Below are positions 16,643 through 24,593 of a stretch of 64,000 nt of DNA, one piece after another. The position numbers were made by a program, and so were the translations under genes. The notes under the pieces were generated by a model. It did no database searches, was not told the DNA's origin, and was given only the letters and a program-made list of their open reading frames with translations. The DNA is from Anaerolineae bacterium. Lineage in GTDB: Bacteria; Chloroflexota; Anaerolineae; Caldilineales; Caldilineaceae. The stretch covers positions 1 to 64,000 of the forward strand of contig JAUIHI010000025.1 in assembly GCA_030432295.1 (NCBI GenBank). Direction: 5' to 3'. Each line of letters opens with the position of its first letter. Positions within the stretch are counted from its first letter, which is position 1.

Positions 16643-17374
16643 ATGGACCTGCACAACAAAACAATTCTCGTCGTTGGCGGCGCGACGGGCATCGGCCAGG
16701 CCACCGCGCTGCTCTGTGCCGAGCGGGGCGCGGATGTGATCGTGGCGGATTTCAACGCGGCGGAGGGCAAAGCCACAGCAGAGGAGGCCAACGGCGTTTT
16801 CATCCCTGTGGACGTTACCGACGAGGCCAGTGTCAAAGCAATGGCCGACAGCATCGCCAGTTCCCACGGCAAGCTGGACGCACTGGTCCAGACTGCGGGT
16901 ATCCTCAAAGGCGCGTATGTGGCTCTGGAAGATTTTGAGCTGGCAACCCTGCGCCAGGTGTTGGATGTGAATACTGTCGGCAGCTTTTTGTGCGCCAAAT
17001 ACGCCAAGCCTCTGCTCCAAAAGGGGGAGAAACCGGCGATTATCCTCATCTCCTCGCCCGCGGCCTACGGCGTCAGCTCTTCCTACGCCTATGCGGTGAG
17101 CAAAGGTGGGGTCAGCGCGCTGGGCACGACGATGGCGGGCAAACTCGCGCCCGAAGGCATTCGGGTCAACGTCCTCTTCCCCGGCGGTATCAACACTTTT
17201 ATGAAGCGCTCTGTGATCGAGGAAGACGCTGTCCGCAAAGGTCAGGACCCCCAGGCCGCGGTGGAAGCAGCCCAATCCAGCGGGCTGGGCGAGCCGGAAG
17301 GGGTGGCAAAAGTGCTGGCCTTTCTGGTCAGCGACGAAGCCGACTACGTGCGCGGCTCGGTGAATACCCGTTGA
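16643..17374 (+). CDS. Short-chain dehydrogenase/reductase, C-terminus short
   Basis: The 243-residue Rossmann-fold protein has nucleotide motif 'VVGGATGIGQATAL', Asp in 'VIVADFN' (favouring NAD over NADP), structural 'QTAGI' in place of 'NNAG', and catalytic Ser/Tyr/Lys in 'ISSPAAYGVSSSYAYAVSK'. The family normally ends 'GxxxxVDGG'; here the protein stops at 'YVRGSVNTR', about 8-10 residues early. No alternative frame restores the ending. It may oxidise a sugar or sugar acid supplied by neighbouring enzymes; the substrate is unknown. Confidence 0.82.
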   Translation: MDLHNKTILVVGGATGIGQATALLCAERGADVIVADFNAAEGKATAEEANGVFIPVDVTDEASVKAMADSIASSHGKLDALVQTAGILKGAYVALEDFELATLRQVLDVNTVGSFLCAKYAKPLLQKGEKPAIILISSPAAYGVSSSYAYAVSKGGVSALGTTMAGKLAPEGIRVNVLFPGGINTFMKRSVIEEDAVRKGQDPQAAVEAAQSSGLGEPEGVAKVLAFLVSDEADYVRGSVNTR

Positions 17375-17522
17375 CCTGAGGGGAGGACGCAGATTCACGC
17401 TGAAAAAAAGATTTACGCAGATATTACCGCTTCGACAGGCTCAGGACATGCAGTGTGAATCAATCCTTTCAGCGCCATCTGCGTCCTCTTTATTTCTTTC
17501 TACATCTTTCTGGAGTGGAACT
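17375..17522. other. Intergenic spacer with dispersed repeat pieces
   Basis: The spacer holds 'gacgcagatt' and 'tttacgcagat' pieces seen in many spacers of this window, plus 'cttcgacaggctcagga' (17431-17447). The reverse complement of the latter recurs at 50099-50115. Nothing coding is visible. Confidence 0.6.
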
Positions 17523-18668
17523 ATGAAAATCACAAAAGTCGAAACAGTGCTGCTCTCCCGGATGCACGAACCCCACGAGCAGTGGGTGACATCCACTTTG
17601 CGTATAGTCAAGGCCGACTGCCCGGTGGTTGTCGTCCATACGGATGAGGGACTGACGGCTATCGGCGAAGCCTGTGCCTATGGCGGGCCGGGCCTGATCC
17701 GGGAATGGGTGGACTGGTACAGCCGGACGCTGGTGGGCCAGGATCCCCGCAGCACCGCAATTGTCCCCCATACCAACGGGCGCACCTGGGCACACGACTG
17801 CGCAGTGGCTGGCATCGACTGCGCGCTCTGGGACCTGCGCGGGCAGATCGAAGGCAAACGGGTCAGCACACTGCTGGCATCCTCTCCCCTGGAAAAAGTG
17901 CGGCTCTACGCCTCCAGTGGTTGCCGCTACGACTGGCGCATCCGCCCCGAACAGTTGATCGACGAGGCGCTGGAATATATCGAGCAGGGCTTCACCGCCA
18001 TGAAATTCCGCATCGGCACCCACTGGGATTGGGACGGCGTGACGGTAGACCGCTTTCTGGGGCTGGTGCGTGAACTGCACCAGACTGTCGCTGGGCGGAT
18101 GGAACTGATGTTGGACGGCAACCAGCGGCTCAGTGAAGAACAGGCCCTGGCTATTGCCAAAGAGTTGGACCGCCTCGGCTTCGCCTGGTTCGAGGAGCCG
18201 ATTCCCCAGGCCGATGTGGACGGCTATGCCCGGCTGAACGGCGCTGTGGATTTGCCCATTAGCGGCGGCGAACAGTACACGACGTTGGAGCAGTTCCGCC
18301 CCTATCTGGAAAAGGGGGCCTATGGCATTGTCCAGCCCGACGCTGGCATCTGCGGCATCAGCGAATTGATGCGCATCGCCGAAGTGGCCCACGACTACGG
18401 CGTCGATCTCTGCCCCCATAGCTGGCACAACGGGCTGATGTGTCTGGCCAATGCCCACGCTGTCGCTGCCCTGCCCAATCCCCGGGTGCTGGAATTGTGT
18501 ATGATTCAAGGCCCGCTCCAATGGGGTGTGCTGGCCGAGAAGCCCGCCATCGAGGACGGCTGGCTGACTCTGCCGGAGCGCTCCGGTTTGGGTGTAACTT
18601 TGACGGATAGGGCTGCGGAAAAGTATCCTTATGTGGAAGGGAATTACTTTATTGAGGTAGTACGCTAA
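17523..18668 (+). CDS. Enolase-superfamily sugar-acid dehydratase (DgoD-like)
   Basis: The 381-residue protein starts at ATG 17523, the native-looking start 'MKITKVETVLL'. All active-site residues of the mandelate racemase subgroup are visible: K161-x-R163 in 'AMKFRIG', metal ligands D198 ('LMLDGNQ'), E224 ('WFEEP') and Glu in 'SGGEQY', and His in 'CPHSWHNG'. This pattern suits galactonate-type or related acid-sugar dehydratases giving 2-keto-3-deoxy acids. Unlike the paralogue at 11713, the first metal ligand is the normal Asp. It is followed by a family A palindrome and the class V PLP enzyme. Confidence 0.87.
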   Translation: MKITKVETVLLSRMHEPHEQWVTSTLRIVKADCPVVVVHTDEGLTAIGEACAYGGPGLIREWVDWYSRTLVGQDPRSTAIVPHTNGRTWAHDCAVAGIDCALWDLRGQIEGKRVSTLLASSPLEKVRLYASSGCRYDWRIRPEQLIDEALEYIEQGFTAMKFRIGTHWDWDGVTVDRFLGLVRELHQTVAGRMELMLDGNQRLSEEQALAIAKELDRLGFAWFEEPIPQADVDGYARLNGAVDLPISGGEQYTTLEQFRPYLEKGAYGIVQPDAGICGISELMRIAEVAHDYGVDLCPHSWHNGLMCLANAHAVAALPNPRVLELCMIQGPLQWGVLAEKPAIEDGWLTLPERSGLGVTLTDRAAEKYPYVEGNYFIEVVR

Positions 18669-18676
18669 CCACCTCA

Positions 18677-18708
18677 GAAGTTCGACTTTTTCCGAAAAGT
18701 CGAACTTC
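18677..18708. repeat. Dispersed palindrome, family A (copy 2)
   Basis: 'gaagttcgactttt' pairs with 'aaaagtcgaacttc' nine bases after the dehydratase stop. The same stem occurs at 40291 and, with two changes, at 7981. Confidence 0.85.
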
Positions 18709-18751
18709 CATCCAACCCATCCCAACCGCATCGGAAAGCTACAAACTCTCT

Positions 18752-19954
18752 ATGACACAGAATGTACGTGACGATTTTCTCCTGCGCCGCGATTGGCGGC
18801 TACTGAACAACGGCTCTTTCGGGGCCTGTCCCATCCCCGTCTTTGAAGTCTACCAGAAGTGGCAGCGTGAATTTGAAGAGCATCCCGGCGGCTTTATGTC
18901 CCGCCAGCACGACCTGATGACCGAAGCCCGCACGGTTCTGGCCGACTATCTGCACACGGACCAGAGCCGCCTGGCCTTCGTCACCAACGCCACAATGGGC
19001 GTGAATGTGGCCGCCCACTCTTTGCGCAGCTATCTGCAACCGGGCGACGAAGTGCTGACCACCAACCACGAGTACGGCGCCTGCAACCACGCCTGGCAGT
19101 TCAACACTGGCAAGGCAGGAGCGCACTACATAAACCACCCCATTTCCCTGCCCCTCTCCCCGTCCAACGACCCGGAAGAGGCCAATCGGCTGGCCGGGGA
19201 AGCCTTTCTGGAAGAACTCTGGGCAGGCGTCACGCCCCGCACCCGTGTCATCTATCTGAGCCATACCACCTCGCCCACCGCCCTGACTTTCCCCCTGGAA
19301 GCCTTGTGCAAGCGGGCGCGGGAGGCGGGCATTCTGACTGTCATCGACGGTGCGCACGTGCCCGGCCAGCGGGAACTCTTCCTGGACGACATCGGCGCGG
19401 ATTTCTACACCGGCAACTGCCACAAATGGATGAACGGGCCGAAGGGGACAGCCTTCCTGCACGTCCGCTCGGAAGTCCAGCATCTGATCGAGCCGCTGAT
19501 TGTGGGCCACGGCTGGTTCCCGGACAAAGTGTCCGAGAAGCCGCTGGTCGATTATGTGGAGCAATTCGGAACCCGGGATATCTCTGGCTTCCTGACCATT
19601 CCGGCAGCCATCGACTATATGGCCCAGCACGACTGGCCCGCTGTGCGCGCACGCACCCACGCCCTGGCGTTGAATGTCAAGCGCGATCTGGAAGATCATT
19701 TCGACACCGAATCCCTCTGCCCTGAACACTTCGACTGGTTCAGCCAGCTCTGCCCCGTCCGCCTGCCCGACAATACGGACATGCCCAAATTGGGCGGCAT
19801 TCTGCGCGAACAGTACCAGATCGAAATGCCGATGATCAACTGGAACGGCACAAAACTCGCCCGCCTCTCTGTGCAGATTTACACCTCCCAGGAGGAGTTG
19901 GACACATTCGTCCAGGCGGTCAAGACCCATCTGCCGGACTGTCTGGAGGTCTGA
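18752..19954 (+). CDS. Class V PLP-dependent aminotransferase-fold enzyme (isopenicillin-N-epimerase-like)
   Basis: The 400-residue protein has the fold type I layout. 'NNGSFGACP' opens the active site, 'LSHTTSPTALTFPLE' and 'IDGAHVPGQ' carry cofactor-binding Ser/Thr, Asp and His, and K225 in 'GNCHKWMNGPKG' is the Schiff-base lysine. The Arg in 'FGTRDISGF' would bind the substrate carboxylate. The family includes CefD epimerases, cysteine desulfurases and small-molecule lyases; the NxxHKW form is the CefD-like branch. It sits after the acid-sugar dehydratase but its substrate is not evident. Confidence 0.85.
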   Translation: MTQNVRDDFLLRRDWRLLNNGSFGACPIPVFEVYQKWQREFEEHPGGFMSRQHDLMTEARTVLADYLHTDQSRLAFVTNATMGVNVAAHSLRSYLQPGDEVLTTNHEYGACNHAWQFNTGKAGAHYINHPISLPLSPSNDPEEANRLAGEAFLEELWAGVTPRTRVIYLSHTTSPTALTFPLEALCKRAREAGILTVIDGAHVPGQRELFLDDIGADFYTGNCHKWMNGPKGTAFLHVRSEVQHLIEPLIVGHGWFPDKVSEKPLVDYVEQFGTRDISGFLTIPAAIDYMAQHDWPAVRARTHALALNVKRDLEDHFDTESLCPEHFDWFSQLCPVRLPDNTDMPKLGGILREQYQIEMPMINWNGTKLARLSVQIYTSQEELDTFVQAVKTHLPDCLEV

Positions 19955-20007
19955 GTTTACCCTCTTTCGAGTGTCAACAGTTGAATGGGAAGTGCCCGGA
20001 AAGAGAG

Positions 20008-20078
20008 TTTGTATACACGGATAGGAAGGAACACGGATTTTTCAAAAATCCGTGTTCCTTCCTATCCGTATATACAAA
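20008..20078. repeat. Long hairpin, family B (copy 1)
   Basis: Two arms of about 35 bases beginning 'tttgtatacacggatagga' pair almost perfectly. A close relative lies at 22079-22144. The two copies bracket the next gene. Confidence 0.85.
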
Positions 20079-20123
20079 TCTCCCCGGAAAATTGAACACA
20101 GATAAAACCAGGAGACCCCACCT

Positions 20124-22058
20124 ATGCCCACCGCCTACCCCTCCATCACTGCCAGCATTCCCCTCACCCAACCGCCTGCCTGGGCTGTGCTGGAACGCAA
20201 GCTGATCGACGTAATGAGTGAATCGGTCCACCCCTTTCTGGAGAAATTTACCCACCCGGACGGAGAACTGATCTGGGGTGACACCTGGAAGAATTCCCGG
20301 GACGGGGGTGACGACCTCTACGAGAGCAGCTACAACTGGCCTCTGCTCTATCTGCTGGGTGGCGGCGAGCATCTGCTTGCCCTCGGCCAGCGCCAATGGG
20401 ACGCCATCACCCGCCAGTTGACCCGGCTGGGACCGGTCCTCAATGAGTACGAGCGGGGCTACGACCAGTTCCATCAGGCCGAGAGCTACATCTATTTCTA
20501 CCTGCTTTGCCTGGCCGATCCCGCAAACGAGCGCAACCGGGAACGTGCCCAGCGCTTTGCCGGGCTGTATATGAACGAAGACCCGGACGTGCCCAATTAC
20601 GACCCGGAGAAGAAGATTATCCGCGCGCCCCACAACGGCAGCGGAGGCCCGCGCTGGGGTTTCACCGACAACGAACCGCCGAGCTATGGCTGGGCCGCGG
20701 GGATGCGGGTCTATGGCCTGCCCTACGAGGACGTGCCCGGCATCACCCACTACGACGACCTCAAAGACCCGGTCATCGCCCAGCGGATGGGCGCGGTGAT
20801 GCAGAAGCGCATGGGCCAGGGCGATGTGGCGGGCAATCTGATGGCGACGAGTCTGGTCGCCAATGCCTTTCTGCTGACCGGGATGGAGAAATATCGGGCG
20901 TGGGTGAAGGAGTATACAGACGCCTGGGTGGAGCGGGCCGAGCAGAACGGCGGTCTGCTGCCCGACAATGTGGGGCTGTCCGGGGAAGTCGGCGAGTATA
21001 TGGACGGGCGCTGGTATGGCGGTCTCTATGGCTGGGCCTGGCCCCACGGCTACTACAACATCGGCATGGCCGCTACCGTCGCTGCCTGTAATGCCTTTCT
21101 CCTCACCCGCCAGGCCGACTATCTGGACCTACCCCGCACCCAATTTGACCGGATTATGGCTCTGGGCGAAGTGCGGGAGATGCGGGCCGATGAGATGAGC
21201 CTGGGCCATCACTGGCTGGATCAGTTCACCGCCGCGGGCGAGGAACCCCGGATGTTTCTCGTCCCCTATCGCTACACCGATTCGGGCTGGTTCGACTACC
21301 AGCCAATGGCCCCGGTCTATCCCACAGCCATCTGGAATATCTCGGCGGACGCTGCCGATTGGGAGCGGGTGGAGTCGGTGCGTCGGGTCGAGCCGGTGGA
21401 CTGGCGGCAGACTGTCTCCTTCCACAACAAAGAGGACGGCGGCCACGAGAAGCCCTGGCTGCGCTTCTTGGCCGGGGAGAATCCCGACTACCCGGAGCAG
21501 ATGCTACAGGCCAGCTACCATCAGGTCTGCCGCCGTCTGGAATTGATCCGCCAGGACGAGCTGGACCTGACAAAGGTCAGCATCCACCACTGGCAGCAGC
21601 TAAATCCCGTGACAACCGAAGCGCTGGTGCAATTGACCCTCGGCGCGCCCCAGATCATCTATAACGGCGGTCTGCTTCATTGCCGGGTGCGCTATTTTGA
21701 TTTGGACGAGCAGCGCCCCGGCTTACCCGCGGATGTGGCCGCTCTGGTCGAAAGCCTGGAAGCCGAGCGCACGGTCATCCATCTGGTCAACCTCAGCCCC
21801 TTCGCCGAGCGCAATCTGCTCCTCCAGGCCGGTGGCTTTGGCGAGCACCGCTTCGACTCTGTGCGCTTCGAGCGACGCACCAGCGACTATCCCGGCGCAC
21901 AGCGTGACTACGCCGCCACACCGCTGACCAGCGAAACCGACGAGCAGCCGGTCAACAGCCAATACCTGCACGTCTGCCTGCCCCCAGCCACGGAAATCAC
22001 CCTGGACCTGGCGACGGCCTGCTACGTCAACGAGCCGTCGTATCAGTTGCCCTGGTAA
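20124..22058 (+). CDS. Uncharacterised 644-residue protein, possibly alpha/alpha-barrel carbohydrate-active
   Basis: I do not recognise the family firmly. The protein lacks a signal peptide and is rich in Trp, Tyr and acidic residues. 'GELIWGDTWKNSRDGGDDLY', 'ESSYNWPLLYLLGGGEHLL', 'PHNGSGGPRWGFTDNEP' and 'GGLYGWAWPHGYYNIGMA' occur along an all-helical first two-thirds, as in alpha/alpha-toroid hydrolases and lyases. The last 150 or so residues are beta-rich and may form a sandwich. Context (dehydratases and sugar importer upstream, hairpins on both sides) points to carbohydrate breakdown. Spacing suggests its own transcript. Confidence 0.75.
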   Translation: MPTAYPSITASIPLTQPPAWAVLERKLIDVMSESVHPFLEKFTHPDGELIWGDTWKNSRDGGDDLYESSYNWPLLYLLGGGEHLLALGQRQWDAITRQLTRLGPVLNEYERGYDQFHQAESYIYFYLLCLADPANERNRERAQRFAGLYMNEDPDVPNYDPEKKIIRAPHNGSGGPRWGFTDNEPPSYGWAAGMRVYGLPYEDVPGITHYDDLKDPVIAQRMGAVMQKRMGQGDVAGNLMATSLVANAFLLTGMEKYRAWVKEYTDAWVERAEQNGGLLPDNVGLSGEVGEYMDGRWYGGLYGWAWPHGYYNIGMAATVAACNAFLLTRQADYLDLPRTQFDRIMALGEVREMRADEMSLGHHWLDQFTAAGEEPRMFLVPYRYTDSGWFDYQPMAPVYPTAIWNISADAADWERVESVRRVEPVDWRQTVSFHNKEDGGHEKPWLRFLAGENPDYPEQMLQASYHQVCRRLELIRQDELDLTKVSIHHWQQLNPVTTEALVQLTLGAPQIIYNGGLLHCRVRYFDLDEQRPGLPADVAALVESLEAERTVIHLVNLSPFAERNLLLQAGGFGEHRFDSVRFERRTSDYPGAQRDYAATPLTSETDEQPVNSQYLHVCLPPATEITLDLATACYVNEPSYQLPW

Positions 22059-22078
22059 TCACTGCCAGTAAAAGAGTC

Positions 22079-22144
22079 TGTATACACGGATAGGAGGGAA
22101 CACGGATTTTTTATTATCCGTGTTCCCTCCTATCTGTGTATACA
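22079..22144. repeat. Long hairpin, family B (copy 2)
   Basis: Arms beginning 'tgtatacacggataggagg' pair around a short 'tttttatt' loop. It is related to 20008-20078. It sits between two convergent genes and probably serves both as a terminator. Confidence 0.85.
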
Positions 22145-22150
22145 AAATTC

Positions 22151-22909
22151 TCACCGGATAAACCCGCTCACTTCCTGGCGAAAATGTTCTGGCTGCTCCA
22201 AATGAATCGTATGCCCCGCGCCATGCACAATCCGTAGCCGGGCATGGGGTATGGCAACGGCCATCTGCCGATTGATAGTGACAAACTTTTCGTCCTCGGC
22301 CCCGGCCATCAACAGCACTGGCATCGCCAGTTCTCCCAACCGCTCCCACAGGCTGGGCTGCACACCAGTCCCCATCCGCCGCAGACTCTCGGCCAGGCCC
22401 CGCGGGTCGTTCCGAAGGCGATTTTCGTGTAGCCATAATCGAGCCTCAGCCGGTAACTTCTCCTGACTTTTCCAAAGGGATATACTTTCCCAGAAGGCGA
22501 CAAAGGCGGGGATACCTTCCCGCTCGATGCGGTCGGCCAGGGCGTCGTCGCTGGCTTTGCGCGCTGCCCGTTCTTCAGGTGTTGCCAGTCCCGGCGACGC
22601 GCTTTCCAGAATCAGCGAACGCACTTTTCCGGGATAGTGGAGGGCAAAGTAGAGGGCCAGCCGTCCGCCCATGGAATAGCCGAGCAGATGGACCGGGCCG
22701 GTCTCTTCCCTCTCCAACAGACCGGCTATCTGAGCGGCGGCTGATTTTATCGTGTAGTCATCAGGAGCGGTGGGCAGGTTTGCGCCGTGGCCGGGGAGGT
22801 CCGGGGCCAGAACACGCAGACCGGCAGCCTGAAACCGGGCCGTGTGTTCCGCCCAGTTTGCGCCGCTGCCAGTGAAGCCGTGGAGGAGAACAATCGTTGC
22901 GTCTGTCAT
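22151..22909 (-). CDS. Alpha/beta hydrolase, MenH-like
   Basis: The 252-residue protein has the oxyanion motif 'LLHGFTGSGANW', nucleophile Ser79 in 'LGYSMGGRLAL', Asp in 'AGAEDEKF' and His in 'GAGHTIHLEQPEHF'. The pattern 'HGFTGSG.NW' with 'GYSMGGR' is typical of MenH (SHCHC synthase of menaquinone synthesis). No other men gene is nearby, and it overlaps the RidA gene by 4 bases, so a general hydrolase role is also possible. The two genes are probably co-transcribed with RidA first. Confidence 0.8.
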   Translation of the reverse strand: MTDATIVLLHGFTGSGANWAEHTARFQAAGLRVLAPDLPGHGANLPTAPDDYTIKSAAAQIAGLLEREETGPVHLLGYSMGGRLALYFALHYPGKVRSLILESASPGLATPEERAARKASDDALADRIEREGIPAFVAFWESISLWKSQEKLPAEARLWLHENRLRNDPRGLAESLRRMGTGVQPSLWERLGELAMPVLLMAGAEDEKFVTINRQMAVAIPHARLRIVHGAGHTIHLEQPEHFRQEVSGFIR

Positions 22910-23292
22910 TGCTGGGGCAGATAGGCGATAGCATCGATTTCTACAGCCGCGCCCAGGGCCAGCCCTGCTTTGCCGACGGTAATCCGGGCCGGTGGGTCGT
23001 CACCCATCACCGCCAGATAGGCTTCGTTCATCTCGCCAAAGCTGTCGATGTCGGCCAGAAAGACGTTGACTTTGACCAGATCGTCCAGTCCCGCGCCGCA
23101 GGCCCGCAGGATTGTCTCGATATTGCGCAGGGTCTGGCTAGTCTGCCCGGCCACACCGCCGGGGGCAAGCTGCATCGAATTGGGCAGGGTTCCCAGCGTA
23201 CCGGAGACGTAAATGGTGTCACCAGCGATGGTGGCGTGGCAGAAGGCGGGCAGTCGGGCCAGTCCGGGTACGATTACGCGTTTGACACTCAT
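22906..23292 (-). CDS. RidA/YjgF family deaminase
   Basis: This 128-residue protein starts 'MSVKRVIVPG' at 23292, the usual RidA length. Typical elements are 'CHATIAGDTIYVSGTLG', 'QTSQTLRNIETILRACGAGL', 'VKVNVFLADIDSF' and the substrate-binding Arg in 'PARITVGKAGL' followed by 'VEIDAIA'. Family members hydrolyse reactive enamine/imine intermediates from PLP enzymes. The open frame extends upstream to 23769, but that part is antisense-like and crosses a palindrome, so I reject the longer form. Its stop overlaps the start of the MenH-like gene (ATGA). Confidence 0.9.
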   Translation of the reverse strand: MSVKRVIVPGLARLPAFCHATIAGDTIYVSGTLGTLPNSMQLAPGGVAGQTSQTLRNIETILRACGAGLDDLVKVNVFLADIDSFGEMNEAYLAVMGDDPPARITVGKAGLALGAAVEIDAIAYLPQQ

Positions 23293-23330
23293 TCGTAGCA
23301 CTCCCGCAAAAGATAGGGACGCAGAGCGGA

Positions 23331-23390
23331 CGCAGATTTTCATGATTTGGATTGATCTGCGCAGATCAATCCAAATCATGAAAATCTGCG
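23331..23390. repeat. Perfect 60-base palindrome
   Basis: Thirty bases beginning 'cgcagattttcatgatttgg' are followed immediately by their exact reverse complement, with no loop. It lies between the aldolase stop and the RidA start. The outer 'cgcagatt' piece recurs in several other spacers. Confidence 0.9.
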
Positions 23391-23408
23391 TACAACTTGT
23401 CTCCAGTT

Positions 23409-24287
23409 TTAGACCGGCATTGTGCGTTTGGAGTGGGCGCGGCCTGCTTTGGCCGTATCTTCCCGGCCACCGGCGATGACCCGCGCTCCCTCGTCGATGA
23501 CCGCGCCGATGGTTTCCGGGTTGGCCGTCTCCAAAAAAGCGATGCCGTGGGCGTGGCAGGCAGCCCGCACCCGCTGGCGCACTTCTTCCATCTCTGGGGG
23601 CAGGGGATTGGGCCGGTGACGATAGCCCAGGGAGAGGCTTAGGTCCCCCGGCCCCATTTCGGCAAAGCCGATGCCGGGCACGGCCAGAATCTCTTCGATG
23701 CGGAGGATGGCCGCGGCGGATTCGATCTTCAACCCCAGGAGCAGTTCCCCTTCCGGGTTCAATGGCCACGGCTCGGCTTTATCCAGATAGTCGTCCCGGC
23801 TCATCCCCCAGACCGCGGCGGCCTCCGGCTCCGAGCCGACACCCCGCCGTCCTTCGCCCAGCCCCGCGCCCACGCCCATGCGGTTGATGGGGTAGCGGCA
23901 GGCTTCCACAAAGGCGGCTACGGCTTCCGGCGTCTCGGCCTGGCAGAGCAGAATGCCGTGGACCCCCCGTGCCAAAATCTGGCGGAACTGCCAGGCGTTG
24001 GCCCGCACTATCTCGGCAGTCGTGCCTTCCACGGGCGCTTCGACGATGACTGTCGGCATCCGGTGGCCGCTGCGGGTTGGCCCGCCGTCGATCAGTCCCT
24101 GGAGGTAGGCGGCCAGCCCGGTCATATCGAAGCAGCCGTGCTCCATACCGACGTTTATGTAGTCGGCCCAGGTTCCCGCGTCGATTTTGCCCTGCTCGTA
24201 GGTAAGGACGTGGCCTGTGTGGCCGCCGGTGTAGTAGATGGGTTGGTCCATCGCCAGCAGTTCAATGGCGCGGTTGAGTCGTGTCAT
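23409..24287 (-). CDS. HpcH/HpaI-type class II aldolase
   Basis: The 292-residue protein starts at 24287 ('MTRLNRAIELL'); an upstream extension to 24452 contains no family sequence. Metal ligands are visible as Glu in 'LGLKIESAAAI' and Asp in 'FAEMGPGDLSLSLGY', the signature of the metal-dependent 2-keto-acid aldolases that split 2-keto-3-deoxy sugar acids or 4-hydroxy-2-ketoacids to pyruvate and an aldehyde. This would be a logical next step after the acid-sugar dehydratases at 11.7 and 17.5 kb. That coupling is inference. Confidence 0.85.
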   Translation of the reverse strand: MTRLNRAIELLAMDQPIYYTGGHTGHVLTYEQGKIDAGTWADYINVGMEHGCFDMTGLAAYLQGLIDGGPTRSGHRMPTVIVEAPVEGTTAEIVRANAWQFRQILARGVHGILLCQAETPEAVAAFVEACRYPINRMGVGAGLGEGRRGVGSEPEAAAVWGMSRDDYLDKAEPWPLNPEGELLLGLKIESAAAILRIEEILAVPGIGFAEMGPGDLSLSLGYRHRPNPLPPEMEEVRQRVRAACHAHGIAFLETANPETIGAVIDEGARVIAGGREDTAKAGRAHSKRTMPV

Positions 24288-24378
24288 TGGGGGTGTCTCC
24301 TGTGGGGGGGAAGAAGTTGAATTTGGTGCGTCGCGTAAGGTGGCGAAGCCACGAGATTGAGTGCAGGCCAGATCAGTG

Positions 24379-24506
24379 AGCGCTGGTTGAGTAGCCGAGT
24401 CTTCGAGGCGTATCGAAACCCAGCGAACGGGTAGCCAAATATGGTCTGTCATACCCGCTTGGTTTCGATACGGCGGGAAACAGCACCCGCCTACTCAACC
24501 AGCGCT
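24379..24506. repeat. 128-base inverted repeat (family C)
   Basis: The ends 'agcgctggttgagtag' and 'ctactcaaccagcgct' are exact complements. Internal blocks 'tatcgaaacccagcgaacgggt' and 'acccgcttggtttcgata' also pair. Single arms with 'cggttgag...tcgaaaccaagcgggt' recur at about 26622-26656 and 55971-56010. The remainder of this 306-base gap shows nothing coding. Confidence 0.8.
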
Positions 24507-24593
24507 AGTCTTGTACCGACGAAAATTGGATGTGACGGGCTTATAGCAGCACTATCAGTTCACGCACCACGCAGCACGCACTACGCAGCACCG

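Noticed and set aside
22926-23769. Long N-terminal extension of RidA
   Set aside because: The extra 158 residues cross a palindrome and lie in the wrong frame of the aldolase gene; RidA length is normal from 23292.
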